Positions 45,008-52,801 of a stretch of DNA of 64,000 nt are shown here, in pieces. Source of the stretch: Mesorhizobium comanense (GTDB lineage Bacteria; Pseudomonadota; Alphaproteobacteria; Rhizobiales; Rhizobiaceae). Under the pieces are notes generated by a model. It worked only from the letters and a program-made list of their open reading frames with translations. It did no database searches and was not told the DNA's origin. The position numbers were made by a program, and so were the translations under genes. How positions within the stretch are numbered: position 1 is the first letter of the stretch; each line of letters starts with the position of its first letter. The stretch is from contig NZ_SCNN01000013.1 of the NCBI RefSeq assembly GCF_005503535.1, positions 151,896 through 215,895 on the forward strand. The letters are read 5' to 3'.

Positions 45008-46006
45008 TCACCAGCTGCCCGAGGAACCGCCGCCGCCGGACGAACCGCCGCCGCCCGAAAAGCCGCCACCGCCGCCGCCGGAGGACCAGCCGCCGCCGGA
45101 ACTGCCCGAAGACCAGCCGCTGCCCGATGAGGAGCTCCGGCCGGGCTCGAAGGTCATGCCCAGCCAACGGTAGCGTCCCGGCCCGAGCTTCTGGCCGAAG
45201 ATCGGCGGCAGGATCGAGGCGGCGATGCTGCCGAAGAAGATGACCGCCCAGACCGTGATGAAAAGCGCGAAGAACAGGTCGTCGGAATTGAACGGCGCCT
45301 GCTGGTTGCGCTTGCCGCGCGCCTCCAGCTCCTCGGGATTGCCGTTGAGCACCATGATCATGTCGTCGACGGCCCTGGAGATGCCGCCGGAGAAATCACC
45401 GGCGCGGAAGGCCGGCACCATGTCGTTTTCGATGATCAGCTTGGTGTGCAGGTCGGTCAGCGTGCCTTCGAGCCCGTAGCCGACCTCGATGCGCATCTTG
45501 CGGTCGTTCGGCGCGACCAGCAGGAGCACGCCGTTGTTTTCCTTGGCCTGGCCCAGTTTCCAGAAGCGGAACAGGCGGTTGGCGTAGGGTTCGATCTCCT
45601 CGCCATCGAGGCTGGGGATGGTGGCCACGACGATCTGGTCGGACCCCTTGGCCTCGAAATCCGCGAGCTTCTGCGTCAGCGCCGCACGTGTCCCGGCATC
45701 GATGACGCCGGCATTGTCGACGACACGGCCGGTAAGGGTGGGGAGATCGGCGGCGAGTGCGGCGAGAGGGAGGAAGAGGACAAGGAGGAAAAACAGGGCA
45801 AGAAAATTAAGGTTGGCGTTCCTTCGCGCCCCCCTCTGGCCTGCCGGCCATCTCCCCCGCAAGGGGGGAGATTGGCAGCGGTGCCGTCGGTCCAAACCTT
45901 CAAACGCCGAAAATTGGCGAAAGCCTGAACGAGAGCTGATCTCCCCCCTTGCGGGGGAGATGGCCAGCAGGCCAGAGGAGGGTGTGACGGAACCCAAGGT
46001 TGACAA
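45008..46006 (-). CDS. TPM domain membrane protein with Gly/Ser-rich tail, copy 1 (N-terminus altered by repeat)
   Basis: A YgcG-like protein: hydrophobic signal segment (FLALFFLLVLFLPLAALAA), TPM domain with the same sequence as the downstream paralogue, a transmembrane segment (ALFITVWAVIFFGSIAASIL) and a Gly/Ser-rich tail. No ATG or GTG exists close to the signal segment. The frame runs upstream through a family A repeat to a TTG at 46006, so the first 60 or so residues are repeat translation. A second in-frame TTG is at 45895. The native start has probably been displaced by the repeat; translation is uncertain. It lies between lemA and the paralogue. Confidence 0.8.
   Translation of the reverse strand: MSTLGSVTPSSGLLAISPARGEISSRSGFRQFSAFEGLDRRHRCQSPPLRGRWPAGQRGARRNANLNFLALFFLLVLFLPLAALAADLPTLTGRVVDNAGVIDAGTRAALTQKLADFEAKGSDQIVVATIPSLDGEEIEPYANRLFRFWKLGQAKENNGVLLLVAPNDRKMRIEVGYGLEGTLTDLHTKLIIENDMVPAFRAGDFSGGISRAVDDMIMVLNGNPEELEARGKRNQQAPFNSDDLFFALFITVWAVIFFGSIAASILPPIFGQKLGPGRYRWLGMTFEPGRSSSSGSGWSSGSSGGGWSSGGGGGGFSGGGGSSGGGGSSGSW
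45303..45736. repeat. Near-identical duplicated segment, copy within first TPM gene
   Basis: Partner of 44449-44882. It starts at GGTTGCGCTTGCCGCGCGCC and ends in the ACGACACGGCCGGTAAG stretch. Divergence begins sharply on both sides. Confidence 0.85.
45816..45995. repeat. Family A intergenic repeat, copy 3
   Basis: About 180 bp: GCGTTCCTTCGCGCCCCCCT with CTGGCCTGCCGGCCATC and hairpin TCTCCCCCGCAAGGGGGGAGA at one end, TCTCCCCCCTTGCGGGGGAGA with TGGCCAGCAGGCCAGAGG at the other. The inner part shares CGCCGAAAATTGGCGAAAG with copy 2. Its left end abuts the signal-peptide codons of the TPM gene, so this copy sits where the gene's start should be. Confidence 0.85.
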
Positions 46007-46031
46007 GGACCAGACCCGCTAAACCGATCGC

Positions 46032-46676
46032 TCAGCCACCCTGCTTCGTGCCGGTGCCGAAATCGACTTTCGGCGGCTGCATCTTGTCTTCGTCGACGGT
46101 GAAGTTGGCGAAAGGCTCGTTGCTGCGGAACCAGAACGTTGCCCACAGCACCGACGGGAAGGTCTTCAGCGTCAGATTATAGTCCCGGACCGCCTGGATA
46201 TAGTCGCGCCGCGCCACGGCGATGCGGTTCTCCGTGCCTTCGAGCTGCGCCTGCAGCGCCAGGAAGTTCTGGTTGGCCTTGAGGTCCGGATAAGCCTCCG
46301 ACACCGCGATCAGCCGCGACAGCGCGCTGGTCAGCCCCGCCTGGGCATCCTGGAATTTCTTGAGCGCGTCGGGATCCTTGAGCGTTTCCGGCGTCACGGT
46401 GATCTGCGTCGCCTTGGCACGCGCCTCGACGACGGCGTCGAGCGTGTCCTTTTCATGCGAGGCATAGCCCTTCACCGTCTCGACCAGATTGGGGATCAGA
46501 TCGGCGCGGCGCTGATACTGGTTCAGCACCTCGCTCCAGGCCGCCTTGGCGTTTTCTTCCGCCGTGGGGATGGTGTTGTAGCCGCAGCCGGCAAGCAGCG
46601 GCAGCACGATCGCCATCATCAGGAAGGCGGGCAGCGTGCGGAATGTCGATGGTCGGGCAAGGCGCTGGGCAAGCAT
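46032..46676 (-). CDS. lemA: LemA family lipoprotein
   Basis: A 214-residue LemA protein with a lipoprotein signal: lipobox LAG-C31 in VLPLLAGCGYN. The rest is a long helical bundle typical of LemA: NAKAAWSEVLNQYQRRADLI, then PNLVETVKGYASHEKD, VVEARAKATQI, QAGLTSALSRLIAVSEAYPDLKA and TENRIAVARRDYIQAVRDYN. LemA and TPM proteins commonly share operons. Here the three TPM genes follow on the same strand, though a repeat intrudes after lemA. The function is unknown. ATG 46676 gives the proper signal. Confidence 0.95.
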   Translation of the reverse strand: MLAQRLARPSTFRTLPAFLMMAIVLPLLAGCGYNTIPTAEENAKAAWSEVLNQYQRRADLIPNLVETVKGYASHEKDTLDAVVEARAKATQITVTPETLKDPDALKKFQDAQAGLTSALSRLIAVSEAYPDLKANQNFLALQAQLEGTENRIAVARRDYIQAVRDYNLTLKTFPSVLWATFWFRSNEPFANFTVDEDKMQPPKVDFGTGTKQGG

Positions 46677-46840
46677 GATGGGTTCCCTCGGCGAAAGTTG
46701 CAGGCGAAGCATTAGCACAATCGACGCCCAAGAAAACGGCCTGCCGCCGGCAACGGCCTGTCCGGAGCGCCTCGTGCCTCGCAGGGCCCTGTGATTGGCC
46801 GCGAGAACGCGGTAAGGTCCGGGCAAAACGGGACATCATC

Positions 46841-47092
46841 ATGGCGCAACGCCAGGACAGCGACCGGGAATCGCGCCGTATCCTCGAACGCGTCGCGCAG
46901 GAGACCGATCCGGCCGGCGCTTCCTTCGTGGCGCGGACGACCAAGGGCATGCGCGACCATGTCGCGGCCACCGACGCCGACCGGTCGGATCCGATCGAGG
47001 TCTGGGGGACGCGCATTGGCAGGATACTCGGCCTGCTTCTGGCGCTGGGCTTGATGGTCTGGCTCGTGCTTTTCCTCACCCGGGGCAGTTAG
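46841..47092 (+). CDS. Small single-pass membrane protein
   Basis: An 83-residue protein with a charged soluble N-terminal half (RESRRILERVAQETDPAGAS, then FVARTTKGMRDHV) and one C-terminal transmembrane helix (about 60-80, ILGLLLALGLMVWLVLFL). I do not know a function; the pattern is of a conserved rhizobial small membrane protein. It lies 12 bp upstream of the pyridoxal kinase gene on the same strand and is probably cotranscribed with it. It is divergent from lemA. Confidence 0.75.
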   Translation: MAQRQDSDRESRRILERVAQETDPAGASFVARTTKGMRDHVAATDADRSDPIEVWGTRIGRILGLLLALGLMVWLVLFLTRGS

Positions 47093-47104
47093 GAATCAGG
47101 AACA

Positions 47105-47989
47105 ATGAGCGCCGAAAAACCCGACGCGCCGCGTGCGGTCATCGTCATTTCCAGCCATGTCGCCCGCGGTTCGGTCGGCAACCGCGCCGCCGTCTTCGCC
47201 CTGGAGACGCTCGGCTTTCCGGTCTGGGCGGTGCCCACCGTCATCCTGCCCTGGCATCCCGGCCATGGGCGGGCAACGCGTATCGTGCCGCCGCTCGATC
47301 AGTTCAAGGCGCTGATGGCCGACCTTGAACGCGCGCCATGGCTGGGCGAGGTCGGCGCCGTCCTTTCGGGCTATCTCGGTGAAGCCGGCCAGGCCGAGGC
47401 GGTCGCCTCGCTGGTCGCCGCCGTCAAGGCGAAAACGCCCGATGCCGTCTACATCTGCGACCCGGTGATGGGCGATTCCGGCGGCCTTTATGTGCCCGAG
47501 CCGACCGCCGCCGCCATGCGCGACCGGCTGATGCCGATCGCCGACATCGCCACCCCCAACCGCTACGAGCTGGAATGGATGGCCGGCGCGCCGCTCCCCG
47601 ACCTCAAATCGGTGATCGCGGCCGCCCTTCATGCCGGCCCGCCGACCATGCTGGTCACCTCGGCCCAATCGATGATGACAGGCGGCACCGGCAACCTTCT
47701 GCTCGACGGCACCCAGGCGCTGCTCGCCGAGCACCGCCTGATCGACAAGCCGCCGAACGGGCTTGGCGACCTGACGGCGGCCGTCTACCTGGCGCGTATC
47801 CTGTCCGGCCAGCCGGCCATCAAGGCGCTGCAGTCGACCACGGCTGCTGTCTATGAAATCCTGGCGCGCACCGCCAAGCGCGGCGGCGACGAGCTGCAGC
47901 TCGAAACCGACGCGCAGAGCCTGTCGCACCCGATGGCCATGGTGCAGTTGCGCCACCTCACGCATCCGGGGCGGGACCGCCGGGCGTGA
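47105..47989 (+). CDS. pdxY: Pyridoxal kinase PdxY
   Basis: A 294-residue ribokinase-fold enzyme phosphorylating pyridoxal to PLP. The opening AVIVISSHVARGSVGNRAAV is the pyridoxal-kinase signature. The substrate and ATP parts include VYICDPVMGDSGGLYV, IATPNRYELEWMAG and the anion-hole loop NGLGDLTAAVYLARIL, where the usual GTGD is GLGD. The length is normal. It is probably in an operon with the upstream small membrane protein and the downstream DUF429 gene, whose GTG start overlaps its stop. Confidence 0.94.
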   Translation: MSAEKPDAPRAVIVISSHVARGSVGNRAAVFALETLGFPVWAVPTVILPWHPGHGRATRIVPPLDQFKALMADLERAPWLGEVGAVLSGYLGEAGQAEAVASLVAAVKAKTPDAVYICDPVMGDSGGLYVPEPTAAAMRDRLMPIADIATPNRYELEWMAGAPLPDLKSVIAAALHAGPPTMLVTSAQSMMTGGTGNLLLDGTQALLAEHRLIDKPPNGLGDLTAAVYLARILSGQPAIKALQSTTAAVYEILARTAKRGGDELQLETDAQSLSHPMAMVQLRHLTHPGRDRRA

Positions 47990-48768
47990 TCTCGTCGGAG
48001 GTCGTGCCCAAGGTCGTCCTTGTCGGCGCCGATGGCTGCAAGGCCGGCTGGATCGCCGTGCGGCGCGAACCCGGGGCGCGGCCTTCCGTCGATGTCTTCG
48101 CCAGCTTCGCCGCCTTGCTCGCGGCAATACCCGGCGACGCGATGGTCGCCGTCGACATGCCGATCGGCCTGCCCGAATTCTCCGGCAAGGGCGGACGCGG
48201 TCCGGAAGCGCTTGTGCGGCCGCTGCTTGGGGCACGCCAGTCCAGCGTGTTTTCGATCCCATCCCGCGCGGCGCTCTATGCCGACACCAGCGACTTCACC
48301 ACTCTCGAGGCCTGGTACGACGCCCATCGCCGGGCGAGCGAAGTGGCCAAGGCTACATCCGATCCGCCCAGGGGCGTTTCCATCCAGGCCTTCGGCATCT
48401 TCTCGAAAATCCGCGAGATCGACACGCTGCTGGTCAAACGGCCCGAGCTGCGCGGCCGCGTCTTCGAATCGCATCCGGAAGTCGCCTTCTGCCGGCTGAA
48501 CGGCGATCAGGCGATGCGGTTGCCGAAGAAGATCAAGGGCGGCATCAATCCCGCCGGCATGGCGGAGCGCAAGGCGCTGCTGTGTGGGCACGGCTATGAG
48601 ATGAGCTTCCTCGGCCAGCCGCCGCCGCGCGGTGCAGCGGCCGACGATTTCCTCGATGCGGCAGTGATGATGCTCATCGCCGGCCGCATCGCCCGCGCCG
48701 AGGCCAGGCCGTTTCCCAACCCGCCGCCGGTTGACGGTTTTGGGATACCGGTCGCCATCTGGGCATGA
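47986..48768 (+). CDS. DUF429 family protein (RNase H-like fold)
   Basis: A 260-residue protein of the DUF429 family, predicted RNase H-like nucleases. The strands VVLVGADGCKAGWIAV and MVAVDMPIGLPE carry conserved acidic residues. RVFESHPEVAFCRLNG and AADDFLDAAVMMLIA near the C-terminus complete the set. No member is well characterised to my knowledge. The start is GTG 47986 (GTGA overlap with the pdxY stop), implying translational coupling to the pyridoxal kinase. Confidence 0.88.
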   Translation: MISSEVVPKVVLVGADGCKAGWIAVRREPGARPSVDVFASFAALLAAIPGDAMVAVDMPIGLPEFSGKGGRGPEALVRPLLGARQSSVFSIPSRAALYADTSDFTTLEAWYDAHRRASEVAKATSDPPRGVSIQAFGIFSKIREIDTLLVKRPELRGRVFESHPEVAFCRLNGDQAMRLPKKIKGGINPAGMAERKALLCGHGYEMSFLGQPPPRGAAADDFLDAAVMMLIAGRIARAEARPFPNPPPVDGFGIPVAIWA

Positions 48769-48841
48769 ATGGGATGGATAGCGGTGGTTGACGCAGATTG
48801 CAGGATGCGGGAGGGTCACCAATCGAGTTCTGAGGTGATCT

Positions 48842-49234
48842 TTGATCGATGTAAAAGACCTCATTCCCCGCGACAAGCATGACCTCGATGCCGTCACCGC
48901 CATTCAGGAAGCTGGCTATCCTGCTATTGCGCCCATACTCGACGAATTGATGGAATGGACGGCAGACGGCAACTGGCCAGTCGCTCGCCCTCTGGCGCGT
49001 TTTCTCTCGACGCTCGGAAAGCCAATCATCCATCCGGTTCTCCGGGTCCTCCGAGGGGACGATCCCACGTTCAAGTATTTCTGCCTTGTGACGATCGTCA
49101 GCGCCTTACCCGTCGAAGTGCTGAAGGCCCTGGAGACTGATTTGGAGAGGCTTGCGGTCAATCCAAACCGATTGGACAAGGCGGAAGGTGTGCAAGAGGA
49201 GGCTGAGGCGGCATTGCTGCGTCTGCGATCCTGA
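48842..49234 (+). CDS. DUF5071 family protein
   Basis: A 130-residue helical protein. The opening DVKDLIPRDKHDLDAVTAIQ and the middle PLARFLSTLGKPIIHPVLRVL match DUF5071, an immunity-like or HEAT-like family often seen as isolated genes. The function is unknown. The start is probably the TTG at 48842 preceded by GAGGTGA (48831-48837). It has no partner toxin next to it, so an immunity role cannot be supported here. Confidence 0.75.
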   Translation: MIDVKDLIPRDKHDLDAVTAIQEAGYPAIAPILDELMEWTADGNWPVARPLARFLSTLGKPIIHPVLRVLRGDDPTFKYFCLVTIVSALPVEVLKALETDLERLAVNPNRLDKAEGVQEEAEAALLRLRS

Positions 49235-49396
49235 CACTGGATCCGATTGGCCGAATCTCGACCGAGCCATGCACCTTGGATAGCCATTTGTGGTCAGCCC
49301 TCACAATTCTGCATTGCTCGTGACGGGGTTTTGCCTTTAGAGCCTTTCTGACCGCAACGAGCTGCCGCCTCCAACCCGGAAAGGCCTTAGCCGCCC

Positions 49397-50041
49397 ATGC
49401 CACACCTTCCCGAACACCTCCTTGCCGGCTATCGCAACTTCATGAACGGTCGCTATCTCGCCGAGAGCGGCCGCTACCGCGACCTGGCGCGTGAGGGGCA
49501 GTCACCGGAGACGATGATCGTCGCCTGCTGCGATTCGCGCTCGGCCCCCGAGGCGATCTTCGACGCCGGACCGGGCGAACTCTTCGTGGTGCGCAATGTC
49601 GCCAATCTGGTACCGCCCTACGAGCCGGACGGCGAATTCCATTCAACCTCGGCGGCGCTCGAATTCGCCGTGCAGAGCCTCAAGGTCAAGAACATCGTGG
49701 TGATGGGCCATGGCCGCTGCGGCGGCATCCGCGCCGCGCTCGATACGACATCCGCACCGCTCTCGCCCGGCGACTTCATCGGCAAGTGGATGAGCCTGAT
49801 CGCGCCGGCGGCCGAAACCGTCTCCTCGAGCACGCTGATGACGGCGACGGAGCGGCAGACGGCGCTGGAGCGCATCTCGATCCGTTACTCCCTCGCCAAT
49901 CTCAGGACCTTTCCCTGCGTCTCCATCCTGGAAGGCAAGGGACGGCTGTCCCTGCACGGAGCCTGGTTCGACATTTCGACCGGCGAACTCTGGGTGATGA
50001 ACAAGGATACCGGCGATTTCGAGCGGCCGGTGCTGGAATGA
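49397..50041 (+). CDS. Beta-class carbonic anhydrase
   Basis: A 214-residue zinc enzyme interconverting carbon dioxide and bicarbonate. The zinc ligands and catalytic dyad are visible: C45-D46-x-R48 in VACCDSRSAP, H105 and C108 in MGHGRCGG. The LFVVRNVANLVPPY and SAALEFAVQSLKVKNIVV segments are standard. The length and start (ATG 49397) fit the family. Its TGA overlaps the ATG of the next gene (ATGA), so a two-gene operon is likely. Confidence 0.96.
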   Translation: MPHLPEHLLAGYRNFMNGRYLAESGRYRDLAREGQSPETMIVACCDSRSAPEAIFDAGPGELFVVRNVANLVPPYEPDGEFHSTSAALEFAVQSLKVKNIVVMGHGRCGGIRAALDTTSAPLSPGDFIGKWMSLIAPAAETVSSSTLMTATERQTALERISIRYSLANLRTFPCVSILEGKGRLSLHGAWFDISTGELWVMNKDTGDFERPVLE

Positions 50042-50472
50042 GTGCGACGGCGCGCCATGTGACGAATATCGGGCCGGCCGCCCTTGCGGCGGCAGCGTTG
50101 CTGGTGGCGATCGCCGTCGCGCGCGCCGATGATAGCGCCATCATCAGCCGCTGGTATTCGGCTTTGCTGGTCGCCGACCGCACCGAACTGGCCGACCTGC
50201 TCGCCGACGACGTCCGCATCAGCCTCGACGACCTCGGCGTCATGCAGAGCAAGCAGGAGTTCATCGCCTCGCTGGACGAATGGAAAGGCGCGGTCCCTGG
50301 CGCCGAGATCCGGCATCGCATCGAGAAGAGCGAGGGCGGCGTGACCACGGTCATCGCCTGCTACGACTTCCCCAGCAACGACATGCTGATGCAGGAGACC
50401 TTCGCGGTGACCGACAACCGCATCACCGCCAGCTCGCAGGCCGCGATCGCCGAAAACTGCGACGGCTTCTGA
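50038..50472 (+). CDS. Exported SnoaL/NTF2-like protein
   Basis: A 144-residue protein with an N-terminal hydrophobic segment (about 10-30, a signal peptide ending ARADD) and an NTF2-like cone fold: ISRWYSALLVADRTELADLLADDVRISLDD followed by a strand-rich part. No catalytic residues can be named. It is translationally coupled to the carbonic anhydrase by an ATGA overlap, which suggests a linked role; what that is remains unknown. Confidence 0.75.
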   Translation: MSATARHVTNIGPAALAAAALLVAIAVARADDSAIISRWYSALLVADRTELADLLADDVRISLDDLGVMQSKQEFIASLDEWKGAVPGAEIRHRIEKSEGGVTTVIACYDFPSNDMLMQETFAVTDNRITASSQAAIAENCDGF

Positions 50473-50556
50473 GACGGGCCAACTGCCATATTGCGGGCAA
50501 ACCGGCCACGCCCTACATCGGTGACACCCTCCTTTGACGCCAGCGAAAGACCCTCA

Positions 50557-52611
50557 ATGTCCTCCACGAAAGCCGTCGATCTCGCCACCCATCCTTTGAC
50601 CGCGTGGCAAGGCCCGCTCGGCCTGCCCGATTTTGCCGGCATCGGCGACGCAGATTTTGCTCCCGCCTTCGATGCCGCGCTCAAGGCGCATGAGGCGGAG
50701 ATCGAGGCGATATCGGGCAACAAGGACGCGCCGACCATCGAGAACACGCTTGCCGCGCTGGAGCTTGGCGGCGAGGCGCTCGATCATGTCTCGTCGATCT
50801 TCTGGTGCCGCGCCGGCGCCCACACGAACGATACGATCCAGGCGCTGGAACGCGACATCGCGCCGAAAATGTCGCGGCATTTCTCGGCGATCTCGATGAA
50901 TGAGCGGCTGTTTGCCCGGATCGACGATCTCTACCAGCGCCGTGAAAGCCTGAACCTCGACGCCGAGACGCTGCGTGTCCTGGAAAAGACCTGGAAAGGC
51001 TTTGTCCGTTCCGGCGCCAGGCTCGACGCGGACGGCAAGAAGCGTCTAGCCGCGATCAGCGAGGAACTCTCCTCGCTTGGAACGACGTTCGGCCAAAACG
51101 TGCTGGCCGACGAGCGCGACTGGGCCTTGTTCCTCGACGAGGCGGATCTTGCCGGCCTGCCGGATTTCCTGAAGAGCGCGATGGCAGAGGCCGCCGAAAT
51201 GCGCGGCCAGAAGGGCCGTTACGCCGTAACCCTGTCGCGCTCGATCTATGAGCCGTTCACGACGTTTTCGGAACGCCGCGACCTGCGCGAGATCGCCTTC
51301 CGGGCCTTCACCATGCGCGGTCAGAATGGCGGCGCCACGGACAATACGAGCGTCGTGCGCGATACGCTGAGGCTGCGGGCCGAAAAGGCTGGGCTGCTCG
51401 GCTACGCCTCCTTCGCGGCCCTCAAGCTCGACGACACCATGGCCAAGACGCCGAAGGCGGTGCATGCGCTGCTCGACCCGGTCTGGGAAAAGGCGCTGGA
51501 GAAGGCGGCCGGCGACCAGAAGGAGCTGGAGCGGTTGGCGGCCGAGGCCGGCAGCAACGAGAAATTCGCCGCCTGGGACTGGCGTTTCTACCAGGAGAAG
51601 CTGCGTGCCGAAAAATTCGCTTTCGACGAGGCGGAACTGAAGCCTTATCTGCAGCTCGACCGCGTCATCGAGGCCTGTTTCGACGTCGCCACACGCCTGT
51701 TCGGCATCACCTTCGAGGAAAAGAAGGGCATCGCCGCCTGGCATCCGGACGCGCGTGTCTTCGTGGTCAGGAATGCCGACGGCAGCGAGCGCGGCCTGTT
51801 CCTGGCCGACTATTTCGCGCGGCCCTCGAAACGGTCCGGCGCCTGGATGAGCGCGCTGAAGTCCGGCTATGGGCTGGGGCATGGCTCGAAGCCGGTCATC
51901 TACAACATCATGAACTTCGCCAAGCCGCCGGCGGGCGAGGCGGCGCTGCTTTCGGTCGACGAGGCAAAGACCCTGTTCCACGAATTCGGCCACGCGCTGC
52001 ACGGCATGCTGACCGACGTCACCTGGCCATCGGTTTCCGGCACCTCGGTCAGCCGCGATTTCGTCGAACTGCCCTCGCAGCTTTACGAACACTGGCTGAC
52101 GGTGCCCGCGGTGCTGGAAAAGCACGCGCTGCATGTGAAGACCGGCAAGCCGATGCCCAAGGCGCTGCTCGACAAGATGCTGGCGACGCGCACGTTCGGC
52201 GCCGGCTTCGCCACGGTCGAATTCACCGCCTCGGCGCTGGTCGACATGGCCTATCACGCCCGCCCGGATGCGCCGCAAGCGCCGCTTCGTTTCGAGGCCG
52301 AGACACTCGAGAAGCTCGACATGCCCGACACCATCGCCATGCGCCACCGCACCCCGCATTTCGGCCATGTCTTTTCCGGGGAAGGTTATTCAGCCGGCTA
52401 CTATTCCTACATGTGGTCGGAAGTGCTCGATGCCGACGCCTTCGCCGCCTTCGAGGAAACCGGCGACCCCTTCAACCCGGCTCTGGCCGAGCGGCTGAGG
52501 AAGAACATCTACGCCGCCGGCGGGTCGAAGGACCCGGAGGAACTTTACACGGCATTCCGCGGGAAAATGCCATCGCCTGAGGCGATGATGGTGAAAAGAG
52601 GGCTGGTGTAA
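50557..52611 (+). CDS. M3 family oligopeptidase (PrlC/Dcp type)
   Basis: A 684-residue zinc metallopeptidase degrading short peptides in the cytoplasm. The zinc motif H475-EFGH-479 is in TLFHEFGHALHGML, with the third ligand glutamate in SRDFVELPSQLYEHW about 30 residues on. The tail HFGHVFSGEGYSAGYYSYMWSEVLDADAF is the usual M3 substrate-binding region. Length and layout are standard for the oligopeptidase A / dipeptidyl carboxypeptidase group. ATG 50557 opens the family sequence. It ends six bases before a family A repeat. Confidence 0.96.
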   Translation: MSSTKAVDLATHPLTAWQGPLGLPDFAGIGDADFAPAFDAALKAHEAEIEAISGNKDAPTIENTLAALELGGEALDHVSSIFWCRAGAHTNDTIQALERDIAPKMSRHFSAISMNERLFARIDDLYQRRESLNLDAETLRVLEKTWKGFVRSGARLDADGKKRLAAISEELSSLGTTFGQNVLADERDWALFLDEADLAGLPDFLKSAMAEAAEMRGQKGRYAVTLSRSIYEPFTTFSERRDLREIAFRAFTMRGQNGGATDNTSVVRDTLRLRAEKAGLLGYASFAALKLDDTMAKTPKAVHALLDPVWEKALEKAAGDQKELERLAAEAGSNEKFAAWDWRFYQEKLRAEKFAFDEAELKPYLQLDRVIEACFDVATRLFGITFEEKKGIAAWHPDARVFVVRNADGSERGLFLADYFARPSKRSGAWMSALKSGYGLGHGSKPVIYNIMNFAKPPAGEAALLSVDEAKTLFHEFGHALHGMLTDVTWPSVSGTSVSRDFVELPSQLYEHWLTVPAVLEKHALHVKTGKPMPKALLDKMLATRTFGAGFATVEFTASALVDMAYHARPDAPQAPLRFEAETLEKLDMPDTIAMRHRTPHFGHVFSGEGYSAGYYSYMWSEVLDADAFAAFEETGDPFNPALAERLRKNIYAAGGSKDPEELYTAFRGKMPSPEAMMVKRGLV

Positions 52612-52617
52612 TTAGCC

Positions 52618-52801
52618 GATCTCCCCCCAAGTGGGGGAGATGGCCGGCAGGCCAGAGGGGGGGCGCTGTCCCGCAGACGTATCCGGGAGAAGATCAGCGA
52701 TCTTCGTTCGACTTCCTGCCCGCAGAACTGGCAAGGTCGCGATCCTTCGCGCGCCCCTCTGCCCTGCCGGGCATCTCCCCCACGAGGGGGGAGATTGGCA
52801 G
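52618..52801. repeat. Family A intergenic repeat, copy 4
   Basis: About 185 bp, oriented as copy 1: TCTCCCCCCAAGTGGGGGAGA with TGGCCGGCAGGCCAGAGG at the left end, CGCGCCCCTCTGCCCTGCCG and TCTCCCCCACGAGGGGGGAGA at the right. It lies between two convergent genes. Its right part is read as the C-terminal codons of the M81 gene, whose stop codon is inside the element. Confidence 0.85.
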
